Below are positions 18,239 through 27,154 of a DNA stretch of 64,000 bases, one piece after another (the first letter of the stretch is position 1; each line of letters begins with the position of its first letter). A program made the translations under genes and the position numbers. The DNA is from Streptomyces rugosispiralis (GTDB lineage Bacteria > Actinomycetota > Actinomycetes > Streptomycetales > Streptomycetaceae): contig NZ_JANIAA010000026.1 of assembly GCF_024505145.1 (NCBI RefSeq), positions 1 to 64,000 of the forward strand, written 5' to 3'. The notes under the pieces were generated by a model. It was given only the letters and a program-made list of their open reading frames with translations. It ran no database searches and was not told the DNA's origin.

Positions 18239-18288
18239 CCCCGACTTCGCCCAGATCGCCCGCGTCGCCGGGGTGTATGGCGAGCGGG
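18239..18288 (+). pseudogene. 50-bp poxB fragment at the right edge of the accessory island
   Basis: It matches 15208-15257 inside poxB at 48 of 50 positions and would encode PDFAQIARVAGVYGER (poxB: PDFAQIARAAGVYGER). Both flanks diverge completely. It marks the right limit of a lower-GC insertion located just after poxB. It could be a relic of a duplicated poxB 3' end or of recombination during island entry. Confidence 0.8.
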
Positions 18289-18470
18289 CGCCCCCACAGA
18301 ACTCCGGTCACTCAACGGGCCCTCGATGCCACGATCCCGACGGCCTTCACCACCCTGCTCGCCGTGGCCACGGCACCGCACCGGGCACAGTAGGCTGCGT
18401 GAGCTGACAGTGACGACCTGATGACTGTCACGCGAACATGAGGTGACCTGTACGTAGTGAGGACCCTTCT

Positions 18471-19355
18471 GTGACCGCTGGCGCCCCGCGCCCCAAGGTC
18501 GGCGCGGTGGTGCTGACCATGAACGACCGGCCCGAGGAGTTCCCTCGGGCCATGGCCTCCCTGCTGGCTCAGCGGGGCGTCGATCTCGACGTGGTGGTCG
18601 TCGGCAACGGCTGCCGCCCCGCCCAGGTCTCCGCCGACGTGCGCACCGTCGAACTGCCTGCGAACGTCGGCATCCCCGAGGGGCGCAACCTCGGTGCCGC
18701 CGCCGTCACCGCCGAGTGCGACTACCTGTTCTTCTTCGACAACGACGCGGTCCTCCCGTCCACCGAGGCGCTGGCCAAGCTCACCGCCGAACTCGACAAC
18801 GACGCTCGGCTCGCCTACGTACAGCCACGTATCACCGACCCCGACAGCGGCGTCACGCAGCGCCGCTGGGTGCCCCGTCTGCGGGCCTCCGACCCCACTC
18901 GGGCAGGCACCGTGACCGTCATGGCCGAAGGTGTCGTGCTCATCCGCCGCTCCGCCTTCAATGCAGCCGGGGGCTGGCCCGGTCATTTCTTCCTCTTCCA
19001 CGAAGGCATCGATCTGGCCTGGCGGCTGTGGAACCGCGGCTACACCGGCCTCTACCTGCCCGCCGTGACCGTTCACCATCCGGCTACCAACCCGGCCAGG
19101 CATGCCACCTTTTACCGGCTCAATGCCCGTAACCGCGTCTGGCTCGCCCGGCGGAACCTCCCCCGCGTCCTCATTCCCCTCAACCTGGCCACCTGGCTCG
19201 CCTTGACCTTATGGCGATTCCGGGACCGCGCAGCCCTGCGCGCCTCCCTGAGCGGGTTGCGCGAAGGGCTGCGCGGCGGCCACGGCACGCGGGCACCCAT
19301 GAGCTGGCGGACGGTCGTCGAGCTGACTCGCTCCGGACGACCGCCCGTCTTGTAG
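18471..19355 (+). CDS. Family 2 glycosyltransferase
   Basis: This 294-residue GT-A-type enzyme has an N-terminal nucleotide-sugar fold (VGAVVLTMNDRPEEF). The acceptor/donor motif NVGIPEGRNLGA follows, then the DxD-like metal motif FFDNDA (near 88) and an acceptor loop with HEGIDLAWRLWNRGY (near 182). This is the rhamnosyltransferase-like GT2 pattern. Sugar and acceptor are unknown; cell-wall or exopolysaccharide decoration is common for relatives. There is a short hydrophobic stretch near residue 245 (LIPLNLATWLALTLW). GTG 18471 follows GAGGA. It ends 18 bp from the convergent mannosidase gene. Confidence 0.85.
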   Translation: MTAGAPRPKVGAVVLTMNDRPEEFPRAMASLLAQRGVDLDVVVVGNGCRPAQVSADVRTVELPANVGIPEGRNLGAAAVTAECDYLFFFDNDAVLPSTEALAKLTAELDNDARLAYVQPRITDPDSGVTQRRWVPRLRASDPTRAGTVTVMAEGVVLIRRSAFNAAGGWPGHFFLFHEGIDLAWRLWNRGYTGLYLPAVTVHHPATNPARHATFYRLNARNRVWLARRNLPRVLIPLNLATWLALTLWRFRDRAALRASLSGLREGLRGGHGTRAPMSWRTVVELTRSGRPPVL

Positions 19356-19373
19356 CCGTCAGGCCTCAGCCCC

Positions 19374-22300
19374 TCACCTCACCGGCCGCAGCCGCAGCGT
19401 CAGGATCTGGTGCGGGCGCAGTGCCAGGGTCAGCCCTCCCGGGCCCGTGGCCGCCTCGTGCAGCGGGCGCTCCAGCAGATCCGTCACCTCCGCGCCGAGC
19501 ACCGGGAAGCCGGTGACCAGCGTGCCCGCCGCCCGGCCGCCCTGGGACTCGTACAGCCGCACCACCACATCGCCGCTGCGGTCCTCCGCGAGCTTGACCG
19601 ACTCGATCGTGATCGCGGGGTGGTCCACGGACACCAGCGGCGCCCGCTCGGCCGGTCCGGCGGGGAGGGTGCGCAGCGGCAGGTTGAGGGCGAGCCCTTC
19701 CGCGACCGCCTCGGCGACGCCCGCGCCCGGCAGCAGCGCGTAGCGGAAGCGGTGGACGCCCAGGTCGGTCTCCGGGTCGGGGCTGTGCGGGGCGCGCAGC
19801 AGGGTGAGCCGCACGGTCGTGCCCAGCACCTCGCCCTCGCCCGTGGCCCCGTCCGCGCCGGTGCCGTCGACCGTGCCCGTGCCTGTGCCCGTGCCCGCGT
19901 CCGTGCCCGTGCCTGTGCCCGTGCCCGCGTCCGTGCCCGCGCCCCCGGCGTGCGCCGTACGGGTCACATCGTGGCCGTACGTGGAGTCGTTGAGCACCGC
20001 CGTCCCGTACCCGGGCTCGGCGACCCGCAGCCAGCGGTGGGCGCAGATCTCGAACCGGGCCGCGTCCCAGCTGGTGTTGGTGTGGGTGGCGCGGTCCACA
20101 TGGCCGAACTGGATCTCCGCGGTGGACACCTTGGCGTGGATGTCCAGCGGGAACGCCGCCTTGAGGACCTTCTCCGACTCCTGCCAGTCCACCTCGGTGG
20201 CGATGTCGAGGCGGCGGTTGCCCGCGGCCAGTGTCAGCTCCTGGGTGATGCGGGAGGCGCCGAAGGACCGTATGACCCGGACCGTGGCGCGCAGCGGACC
20301 GGATTCGATCAGCTCCACGGACTCGGCGTCGGTCAGATCGGTGTGGCGGCGGAGGTAGTGCCGGTCGATGTCCCAGGCGTCCCAGTGGTTGGGGTGGTCG
20401 GGGTGGAGCTGGAGGAGGTTGCCGCGGGTGCCGGGGGCCAGCACCTCACGGCTCGCGTCCAGGTCAAGCACCGAGGTGAGCAGCCCCTCGGCGTCGATGG
20501 TCACCCGCAGCCGGTCGTTGTCCAGGACGATGGACTGGCCGTCGCTCAGGGCGGTCACCGGCGGCGCTCCATGGGGTGCGCCGCCGGCCGCGGCGGGCGC
20601 CTGCGGGGCGGTCCCCAGGGGTGCCGCGCCCAGCCCGGCGACCCGCACCGCGACCGCCGTACGGCCCTCGCCCAGCGGCTGGACCGGGGCCCCGGACGGC
20701 AGGGCGGCCGCCGTCGTCGCGTCCAGGACGGCGATCTCCTCGCGCTCGTACGGCGAGGCGTTGAGCACCGCGGGCCCACCGCCGCCCAGCGCGGCCACCG
20801 CCCCCGCGATGATCTCCTCCAGCTCGGCGAAGACCATCTCGTAGGTGTCCCGCGCCTCGCGGTGCACCCAGGCGATGGACGAGCCGGGCAGGATGTCGTG
20901 GAACTGGTGCAGCAGCACCGTCTTCCAGATCCGGTCCAGCGCGTCGTACGGATAGGCGTAGCCGGGCGTGTGCAGCGCGGCGGCCGTGGCCCACAGCTCG
21001 GCCTCGCGCAGCAGATGCTCGCCGCGCCGGTTGCCCTGCTTGGTCTTGGCCTGGGTGGTGTACGTGGCCCGGTGCAGCTCCAGATACAGCTCGCCCGACC
21101 ACACCGGCGCCTTGGCCCCGTACTCCCGCTCGGCCTCGGTGAAGAACGCCGAAGGTGGCTGGATCTCGACGGTCGGCGAGCCCTCCAGGGAGGCGAGCCG
21201 GCGCGCCTTCTCCAGCATCTCGCGGGTGGGGCCGCCACCGCCGTCGCCGTAGCCGAAGGGCACCAGCGAGCGGGTGGCCAGCCCCTTGTCGGCGAAGTTC
21301 TTCTCGGCGTGGGCGAGTTCGGAGGCGCTGAACCCGGCGTTGTAGGTGTCCACCGGCGGGAAGTGGGTGAAGACCCGGGTGCCGTCGATGCCCTCCCACC
21401 AGAAGGTGTGGTGCGGCATCTTGTTGGACTGGTTCCACGACAGCTTCTGGGTGAGGAACCACCTCACCCCCGCCAACTTGGCGAGCTGCGGGAAGGCGGC
21501 GGTGTAGCCGAAGGAGTCCGGCAGCCAGATCTCCTCGGTGTCCACCCCCAGCTCCTCCAGGAAGAACCGCTTGCCGTGCACGATCTGCCGGGCCAGCGCC
21601 TCGCCGCCGGGCATATTGGCGTCCGACTCGACCCACATCGAGCCCACCGGCGCCCAGTTGCCGTCCGCCACCGCCTTCTTGATCCGCTCCCAGATATGCG
21701 GCTGGTGCTCCTTGACCCAGGCGTACTGCTGCGCCTGTGAGCAGGCGAAGACCAGCTCCGGGTACTCGCCCGCGAGCGCGGTGACATTGGCGAACGTACG
21801 GGACGCCTTGCGTACCGTCTCGCGCAGCGGCCACAGCCACGCCGAGTCGATATGGGCGTGCCCGGCCGCCGAGACCCGGTGCGCGCTGGAGTGCGCGGGA
21901 CGGCCGAGCGCGTCGGTGAGCTCGGCGCGGGCGGCGGCCGCGGTGCCGGGGACGTCGTGGAGGTCCAGCGCGTCCAGCACGTTCTCCAGGGCGCGCAGGA
22001 TCTCATGGCGGCGCGGCCGGTCCGCCGGCAGCTCGTGCATCAGCTCCGAGAGCACCTCGATGTCCAGGACCAGATGCCAGACGGTCTCGTCGAGGACGGC
22101 CAGCTCGGCCGAGGCGAAACGGTACAGCGGCTCGTCCCCGGCGGTCAGCACATCGCCGAGCCGGGTCGGGACGAACCCGTCGCGCAGCACCGACGGGTTG
22201 GCGGCGGCCTCCAGCAGCAGCCGTACGGGCTCACCACCGGCCGCCGGGGCCGCGATCGGAATGTGGCGGTTGCGCGGATGGATGCCCTTGATCGGCACCC

Positions 22301-22634
22301 CCTCCGCGTCGTACACCAGCCCCTCGGCCTGGAACCCCGGGGCGTCGTCGGTGAAGCCCGGGTCGATCACGGCCTCCACCCGCCGCCCCGCCCAGCCCTC
22401 GGGCACCGCGCCCTCCAGCCGGAACCACCAGGTGGACCACGGACTGCCCCAGTCCGTGCCGGTGGTGAACGGCTCGTAGGTGCCCGCCAGCGCCTCCGCG
22501 ACCGGCACCGGTTCACCGGGGGTGCGCCACGCGGAGAGGGTGAGCGGCACCCGGGCCGTGTACTGGGCGGGCCTGATGAACTGGCGCAGCGCGCGGTCCA
22601 GGCGCCCCTCCACCAGTGGTCGGTCGTCGTGCAT
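19374..22634 (-). CDS. Alpha-mannosidase, glycoside hydrolase family 38
   Basis: About 1086 residues from ATG 22634, preceded by GAGGAG; longer frames add non-homologous sequence. The N-terminal GH38 catalytic barrel shows the zinc motif GHAHIDSAWLWP (near 267) and the catalytic nucleophile Asp in WLPDSFGYTAAFPQ. A helical middle domain and C-terminal beta-sandwich follow, as in bacterial class II mannosidases. The family hydrolyses alpha-mannosides with retention. No signal peptide, so cytoplasmic. A Gly/Thr/Asp/Ala simple-repeat insert (30-bp units, 19872-19931) interrupts the C-terminal domain. Convergent with the glycosyltransferase at 18471. Confidence 0.92.
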   Translation of the reverse strand: MHDDRPLVEGRLDRALRQFIRPAQYTARVPLTLSAWRTPGEPVPVAEALAGTYEPFTTGTDWGSPWSTWWFRLEGAVPEGWAGRRVEAVIDPGFTDDAPGFQAEGLVYDAEGVPIKGIHPRNRHIPIAAPAAGGEPVRLLLEAAANPSVLRDGFVPTRLGDVLTAGDEPLYRFASAELAVLDETVWHLVLDIEVLSELMHELPADRPRRHEILRALENVLDALDLHDVPGTAAAARAELTDALGRPAHSSAHRVSAAGHAHIDSAWLWPLRETVRKASRTFANVTALAGEYPELVFACSQAQQYAWVKEHQPHIWERIKKAVADGNWAPVGSMWVESDANMPGGEALARQIVHGKRFFLEELGVDTEEIWLPDSFGYTAAFPQLAKLAGVRWFLTQKLSWNQSNKMPHHTFWWEGIDGTRVFTHFPPVDTYNAGFSASELAHAEKNFADKGLATRSLVPFGYGDGGGGPTREMLEKARRLASLEGSPTVEIQPPSAFFTEAEREYGAKAPVWSGELYLELHRATYTTQAKTKQGNRRGEHLLREAELWATAAALHTPGYAYPYDALDRIWKTVLLHQFHDILPGSSIAWVHREARDTYEMVFAELEEIIAGAVAALGGGGPAVLNASPYEREEIAVLDATTAAALPSGAPVQPLGEGRTAVAVRVAGLGAAPLGTAPQAPAAAGGAPHGAPPVTALSDGQSIVLDNDRLRVTIDAEGLLTSVLDLDASREVLAPGTRGNLLQLHPDHPNHWDAWDIDRHYLRRHTDLTDAESVELIESGPLRATVRVIRSFGASRITQELTLAAGNRRLDIATEVDWQESEKVLKAAFPLDIHAKVSTAEIQFGHVDRATHTNTSWDAARFEICAHRWLRVAEPGYGTAVLNDSTYGHDVTRTAHAGGAGTDAGTGTGTGTDAGTGTGTGTVDGTGADGATGEGEVLGTTVRLTLLRAPHSPDPETDLGVHRFRYALLPGAGVAEAVAEGLALNLPLRTLPAGPAERAPLVSVDHPAITIESVKLAEDRSGDVVVRLYESQGGRAAGTLVTGFPVLGAEVTDLLERPLHEAATGPGGLTLALRPHQILTLRLRPVR
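19872..19931. repeat. 30-bp tandem repeat (2 copies plus partials) inside the mannosidase gene
   Basis: Two identical 30-bp blocks of GTGCCC/GTGCCT units encode a (GT)n-D-A tract in frame. Likely length-variable. Confidence 0.8.
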
Positions 22635-22791
22635 CACGGCTCCTCGGCTCGAGCTAGGGGGATCACTCAGCGGATCACTCCCAGCATTTCCCTCGGTGTG
22701 TGGGAGGCAACACCCGGGCATGCATTTCCGTGAGCGTGTTCGACGACATTCGACGCTGGCCGCCGTCAGGGGGTGGCCGGGGCGGGGGAGG

Positions 22792-23340
22792 ATGAAGCGT
22801 CAGCCTGTACGGCCGGGCCGGGGGCATGGGCAGGGTCGGCCGGATGCGCGGCCGAAGGCCGCGGAGGCCGTTCCGGAGGCCGTTCCGGAGGCCGTTCCGG
22901 AGGCCGTTCCGGAGGGTGTCCCGGTGGAGCGTGGCCCGGTCCTGACCAAGCGATTGGCGCATGACGATCTCGCGGCGGTGGCGCGGGTCCGCGCGGAGCT
23001 GCGCGAGATGCTGCGGCACTGGGGAGGGCCCGGCCGGGCCGATCTGGCCGAGCTGCTCACCAGCGAGCTGGTGACCAACGCGCTGGTCCACACCGACCGC
23101 GGTGCGCAGGTCTCGGCCTCGCTGGGGGACGGGCCGGGCGCACGCGTCACCGGGCGATTACGGGTGGAGGTGCGGGACTTCGTGTCCCGGCACCCGACGC
23201 TGCGCGACCGGCCCGCCGAGGACAGCACATCCGGGCGCGGACTGCTGCTGGTGCATACGCTCGCGGACGCCTGGGGCGTGCGGGCGCACGGGGTGGGCAA
23301 GGTCCTGTGGTTCGAACTCGAAGCCGAGGGCGTTCCGTAG
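22792..23340 (+). CDS. GHKL-type ATP-binding (anti-sigma/RsbW-like) protein
   Basis: About 182 residues. The C-terminal domain carries the histidine-kinase-like N box (LLTSELVTNALVHT) and G2-like box (DSTSGRGLLLVHTLADAWG). This fits the large Streptomyces family of small RsbW/SpoIIAB-like ATPases that act as anti-sigma or anti-anti-sigma partners. The N-terminus is basic and then has four AVPE units encoded by 12-bp repeats (22862-22918). The start is uncertain: ATG 22792 lies directly after GGGGGAGG, too close for a normal site, and ATG 22720 in the same frame has none. Partner proteins are not encoded nearby. Confidence 0.75.
   Translation: MKRQPVRPGRGHGQGRPDARPKAAEAVPEAVPEAVPEAVPEGVPVERGPVLTKRLAHDDLAAVARVRAELREMLRHWGGPGRADLAELLTSELVTNALVHTDRGAQVSASLGDGPGARVTGRLRVEVRDFVSRHPTLRDRPAEDSTSGRGLLLVHTLADAWGVRAHGVGKVLWFELEAEGVP
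22862..22918. repeat. 12-bp tandem repeat GGAGGCCGTTCC, 4-5 copies
   Basis: In-frame units encode AVPE-AVPE-AVPE-AVPE-GVP in the N-terminal linker of the GHKL ATPase gene. A simple-sequence expansion. Confidence 0.85.
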
Positions 23341-23364
23341 CCGCGTCCCACCGATGGGGGCGCG

Positions 23365-23409
23365 GACGTCGTGGCGTGTCGGCGCCCGACGTCGTGGCGC
23401 GTCGGCGCC
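23365..23409. repeat. 22-bp direct repeat between convergent genes
   Basis: GACGTCGTGGCGTGTCGGCG(CC) at 23365-23386 recurs at 23388-23409 with one change. It lies between the convergent GHKL and DUF2637 genes. No terminator stem is obvious. Confidence 0.6.
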
Positions 23410-23481
23410 TCGCGCGGTACGGATCCGCCGGGCGGCGGGCGGGGATCCGTACCCCCGCCCCCGCCGCCGCCTCAGCCCCGC

Positions 23482-24642
23482 TCAGCCGAAGGCGCGCTCG
23501 ATCTGCGCCAGCTTCTCCTCGAGGGAGTCCAGCCGCGGGATGGTGAGGGTGTCGTCCTCGGCCGTGAGGTCGATGGTGTGGGGACGGTCGGCCTCGGCGC
23601 CCTTGTCCTTGTCACCGAAGCCGAAGCTGAAATCCCGATCGTGGTCCTTGGCCCGGTCCTGGCCCAGGTCGCCGGTCGCGGACTCGGCGCCGCCCGCGGA
23701 GCGCAGGGCGGGCCGGGCGGAGGCGGCGGCCAGCTGACCCTGCTCCGGGGCCCCGGCGGTCTCCAGCACCTTCTCGCCTATGGCAGGCTCCGAACTGAGC
23801 TGCCCGGCCGGCGGGGTGGCGGCGGTGACCTCCACCTGACGGCCGCCGCGGCGGCCCCACATCCGGTGCTGCCGGTTGATCGCCCGGATCCGGGCCCGGT
23901 CCAGCTTCTCCTGCTCGCGCCGACGGGAGCGGTTGTTCTCCTTCTCGCGCCGGTCCTCGCGGACCTCCTCGACCGCCTCGTCCAGCGTCCGCACACCCTC
24001 GAGCAGCATCAGCGACCATGCCGCGAAGGTCTCGCGCGGAGCGCGGATCCAGCGGACGACGCGGATCTGCGGCAGCGGCCGGGGCACCAGGCCCTGCTCG
24101 CGCAGCGCGGCCCGGCGGGTCTGCTTCAGGGCCCGGTCGAAGAGGACCGCCGCCGAGAGCGACATGCCCGCGAAGAACTGCGGGGCGCCCGCGTGGCCCA
24201 TGCCGCGCGGCGCGTGCACCCAGTTGAACCAGGCCGCGGCGCCCGCGAACAGCCACACCAGCATGCGCGAGCCGAGCGCGGCGTCACCGTGGCTGGCCTC
24301 CCGCACCGCCAGCACCGAACAGAACATCGCCGCGCCGTCGAGCCCGAACGGCACCAGGTACTCCCAGCCGTTGGTCAGCGCCAGGTTCTCCCGCCCGAAG
24401 CCCACCAGGCCCTGGAAGGAGAGCGCTGCGGCCACCCCGGCGCAGCAGAACAGCAGAACATAGGCGGCCATCCCATAGACGGCCTCCTTACGGCGCCGAC
24501 GCTCCTCGCTGCGCTCCCAGGAGTCGGTGATGACGCTCTCGTCCTTCTTCCGTCGGCCGCGCGCGAGGACAACCGCCGCCCCCACGACGCCGGCGAGCGC
24601 CACGACGACTGGCAGAACCAGCGATATGTCGGTCAGTCTCAT
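23482..24642 (-). CDS. DUF2637 membrane protein
   Basis: About 386 residues from ATG 24642 (AAGGGG upstream); a longer frame from 24807 adds no sensible sequence. An N-terminal membrane helix (residues 4-27) is followed by a charged loop and three to four more hydrophobic segments (about 60-82, 98-116, 130-147 and 155-175), in the arrangement of the DUF2637 family also seen on Streptomyces plasmids as spread-like proteins. The C-terminal half is cytoplasmic, basic then acidic, with an Arg/Lys-rich coiled stretch (about 215-260) and a predicted coiled end (LDSLEEKLAQIERAFG). Function unknown. Divergent from the GntR regulator, which may control it. Confidence 0.75.
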   Translation of the reverse strand: MRLTDISLVLPVVVALAGVVGAAVVLARGRRKKDESVITDSWERSEERRRRKEAVYGMAAYVLLFCCAGVAAALSFQGLVGFGRENLALTNGWEYLVPFGLDGAAMFCSVLAVREASHGDAALGSRMLVWLFAGAAAWFNWVHAPRGMGHAGAPQFFAGMSLSAAVLFDRALKQTRRAALREQGLVPRPLPQIRVVRWIRAPRETFAAWSLMLLEGVRTLDEAVEEVREDRREKENNRSRRREQEKLDRARIRAINRQHRMWGRRGGRQVEVTAATPPAGQLSSEPAIGEKVLETAGAPEQGQLAAASARPALRSAGGAESATGDLGQDRAKDHDRDFSFGFGDKDKGAEADRPHTIDLTAEDDTLTIPRLDSLEEKLAQIERAFG

Positions 24643-24855
24643 CCGGTGCCCCTTGATTGGCTTCCATGAAGTTCCGGCCGCAGAACGGCCTACCGCGCGC
24701 GACATCCTGGCGGAATCCTGCCGGGCCTCGAGCGGTTTTGGGACAAGAGGCCGCCAAGTAGGCGGGGGGACACGCGGATAGCTGCGATGCGATCCGAACA
24801 CTCGCACTGTGCAAGCGGCTTGATTCTATTCACGGAACCCGATCGCGGGTAATCC

Positions 24856-24879
24856 GACCAACCGGCTTGCCGGTCGGTC
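24856..24879. promoter_or_regulatory. 24-bp near-perfect palindrome between DUF2637 and GntR genes
   Basis: Arms GACCAACCGGC and GCCGGTCGGTC match in 10 of 11 positions around TT. The size and symmetry are typical of a TetR-type or other dimeric-repressor operator. It sits in the divergent 346-bp intergenic region (24643-24988), so it could control either gene. The regulator is unknown. Confidence 0.55.
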
Positions 24880-24988
24880 TACGGTCCGTGCACGAGGAGC
24901 AACGTTACTGCGACCTTAAATGATGTTTACGGGCTTTGCCCGGGGGCGGCCTCCGCATATCGTTCGATGGGATGTCAGGAGGACCGGA

Positions 24989-25678
24989 GTGGAGCAGTCC
25001 GAAGCACAGGCGGCGATGGAGCCGCTGCCCTCCTGCGGCGCGCCCGGGGCACGCAGGTCCCCGCGCAGGCACTCGGTGCGCGGCCAGATCCTGGACGCCC
25101 TGCGGGACGCGCTGGCCGGTGGTGAGCTGACCCCGGGCGAGGTGTACTCCGCGCCGGTGCTCGCCGAGCGCTTCGGCGTCTCTCCGACCCCCGTACGGGA
25201 GGCCATGCAGCAGCTCGCGGGCGAGGGCGCCGTCGAGGTGGTGCCCAACCGGGGCTTCCGGGTCGCCCGCCGCAGTGAGCGCGAGCTGGCCGAGCTCGCG
25301 GAGGTGCGGGCGCTGCTGGAGGTTCCGGTGATGCTCAGCCTGGCGGAGGCGGTCGCGCCCGAGCGCTGGGCCGGGCTGCGGCCCTTCGCCGAGGCGACGG
25401 CGGCGGCCGCCGTAAGGGGCGACCGGGCCGCGTACCTCGAGTCGGACCGCACCTTCCACCAGACGGTGCTCGGCTTGGCCGGAAACCAGCAGCTCGTGAT
25501 CGTCGCCGACGATCTGCACCGCCGCGCCCAGTGGCCCCTGGCCTGTGGCCGCGCCACCCGCACCGCCGACCTCGTCGCCGACGCGGAGGAGCACATGGCC
25601 CTCCTCGACGCCCTGGTCGCCCGCGACCTCGACACGGTCGAATTCCTCACCAGGGCCCACTTCGCCCCGACGGTCTGA
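24989..25678 (+). CDS. GntR-family transcriptional regulator, FadR/FCD subfamily
   Basis: About 229 residues from GTG 24989, with AGGAGG 7 nt upstream. The N-terminal winged HTH (SVRGQILDALRDALAGGELT...FGVSPTPVREAMQQL) is followed by an all-helical FCD ligand domain. That domain keeps the metal/ligand-type Asp and His in ESDRTFHQTVLG and later His residues. Such regulators sense organic acids or related metabolites. The gene lies next to, and divergent from, the DUF2637 membrane gene, with an intervening palindrome. Target genes are not evident. Confidence 0.88.
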   Translation: MEQSEAQAAMEPLPSCGAPGARRSPRRHSVRGQILDALRDALAGGELTPGEVYSAPVLAERFGVSPTPVREAMQQLAGEGAVEVVPNRGFRVARRSERELAELAEVRALLEVPVMLSLAEAVAPERWAGLRPFAEATAAAAVRGDRAAYLESDRTFHQTVLGLAGNQQLVIVADDLHRRAQWPLACGRATRTADLVADAEEHMALLDALVARDLDTVEFLTRAHFAPTV

Positions 25679-26069
25679 GGGCTGGGCTGGGCTGGGACTG
25701 GGGGCTGTTGGGGGGCCGGCGGGTGGTGGCGCCTGCGGCGGGCTGTTCCCCACCCCGCCCCTTCCCGTAACTGGGGCTCCGCCCCAGACCCCGCTCCTCA
25801 ATCGCCGGAGGGGCTGGAAGGCGGGGCTCCGCCCCGAGACCCCGGGGGCCAGGGGTGAAGTCCCTGCCACGCCAGACCCCCGAGGGCCAGGGGTGAGGCC
25901 CCTGCCACGCGGCTCCGCCGTGTGATCCGCCGGACACCCGTAGGGGCTGGGGCGTACGAGCCGTCCCGCGCTCCTACGGCCGCGCCTGGGCCGGGCGGGA
26001 GGCGGGGCTGAGGCCGACCCGGCTTGCCCCGGCCCCCGGGGCGTATCCCGCCCCGGGGGCCGGGCGGGG
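25679..26069. other. Intergenic stretch with dispersed GGGGCTCCGCCCC-type repeat
   Basis: The block 25729-25793 (GCGGCGGGCTGTTCCCC...CTGGGGCTCCGCCCCAG...) is closely repeated at 52708-52771. Further GGGGCTCCGCCCCGAGACCCC and CAGGGGTGA(A/G)GTCCCTGCCACGC copies follow. These are palindromic Streptomyces intergenic repeats that form GC hairpins. No gene is apparent. Confidence 0.7.
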
Positions 26070-26897
26070 TCAGTCGGTGGTGTCCTCCGAGGAGAGCTGT
26101 TCCGCGAGCCAGACGGGGACGCCGCCCAGGAGGCGGACCAGGCGGCCGGCCTCGGTGCGGAGGCGGGTGGCCTCGTCGGGGTCGGGTTCGACGTCGGCCA
26201 GGGCGGCCAGGGCCGGGGCGATACCGACCAGGTAGCCCAGCTCCTCACGGATCCGCAGCGACTCCGCGAAGCCGTGCCGAGCGTCGGGCAGATCGCCGTC
26301 CGCCTCCGCCATGGCGGCCAGATGGCGCCAGGTGAACGAGCGCAGCAGGGTGTCGCCGTGCGCCGCCGCGCCCGCGTGGGCGCGCTGGAAGGCGGCCAGC
26401 GCGCCGGTCGGGTTGTGGGCGAGGTGCTGGGAGATCAGCCCGCGCCGGAAGTCCAGCAGCGGCCGGATCGGGGAGCCCGGCGAGAGCAGCGCGGCGGCGC
26501 GGCCGAGCGCGGTCCGCGCCTCGTCGGCCCGGTCCCGCACCCCGAGCAGCGTGGACGCGTACGCCAGATAGCCCCGTTCGCACGCGGTCGCGCCGCGCTC
26601 GGTGTCGGTGAGGGCGAGCGCCTCCGCCGCCCGCAGGGCGTCCTCGGCCGCGTCCCAGCCGGTGGAGGTGTACATGCACCGTTCGGTCAGGACGACGCTG
26701 CGCTTGAGCGCGGCCGAGGCGTCGTCCGCCGCGCGTGGGGTGAGCAGCTCGGCGGCGTCCTTCCAGCAGCCGCGTGAGCGCAGCCGCCATACCGCCGTGT
26801 CGAGTGGGTCGTCCACAAGCGGGTCGGGCCCGCGCCCCGTTCTTACCTCGGAATGGGAACCTGACGATCCAGGTGGTGACATGGCGGTGTCCGCCAC
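26070..26897 (-). CDS. Tetratricopeptide-like helical protein
   Basis: About 275 residues from GTG 26897 (GGAGGG 4 nt upstream); ATG 26882 is an alternative. The whole protein is Ala/Leu/Arg-rich helix pairs (AAEDALRAAEALALTDTERG, DEARTALGRAAALL, PTGALAAFQRAHAGA, PDARHGFAESLRIREELGY), which reads as a run of five or six TPR units. No catalytic motif. Relatives annotated in Streptomyces have no defined role. It is downstream of, and co-directional with, the PucR gene, with a 250-bp gap that holds a short tandem repeat. Confidence 0.65.
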   Translation of the reverse strand: MADTAMSPPGSSGSHSEVRTGRGPDPLVDDPLDTAVWRLRSRGCWKDAAELLTPRAADDASAALKRSVVLTERCMYTSTGWDAAEDALRAAEALALTDTERGATACERGYLAYASTLLGVRDRADEARTALGRAAALLSPGSPIRPLLDFRRGLISQHLAHNPTGALAAFQRAHAGAAAHGDTLLRSFTWRHLAAMAEADGDLPDARHGFAESLRIREELGYLVGIAPALAALADVEPDPDEATRLRTEAGRLVRLLGGVPVWLAEQLSSEDTTD

Positions 26898-27092
26898 ATT
26901 GCCCTCCCCAAGCGCGCCATCGAGCCGGAAGCTGTGGGCGAATCTCAGCACGAATGCGAGCGCCCGGCCAAGAGGTTGGTGTGAATGAATTCACAAACCC
27001 CTGGCTAGGGTGATGTCGCGGTGGGGCACGGAGGTGCGCTCCGGGCGCTTCCGCGGGCGCGTTCGCATACGATTCCGCGGGCGAGTTGGCAG

Positions 27093-27150
27093 ACGCTTCC
27101 GCGGCGTGTCCGCCATCGCTTCCGCGGCGTGTCCGCCATCGCTTCCGCGG
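27093..27150. repeat. Short tandem repeat CGCTTCCGCGGCGTGTCCGC, 2-3 copies
   Basis: Roughly 22-bp units are repeated just after the PucR gene, with shorter TTCCGCGG copies extending back to about 27050. No gene is seen here. Confidence 0.6.
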
Positions 27151-27154
27151 CGCG

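Noticed and set aside
15208..18288. attL/attR pair of an integrative element in poxB
   Set aside because: The two 50-mers differ at two positions and the right copy is not followed by poxB 3' sequence. The upstream gene is whole and no active integrase is present, so a remnant is the safer call.
19410..21740. 776-codon plus-strand open frame opposite the mannosidase gene
   Set aside because: Antisense artefact of high GC. The opposite strand encodes an unmistakable GH38 enzyme.
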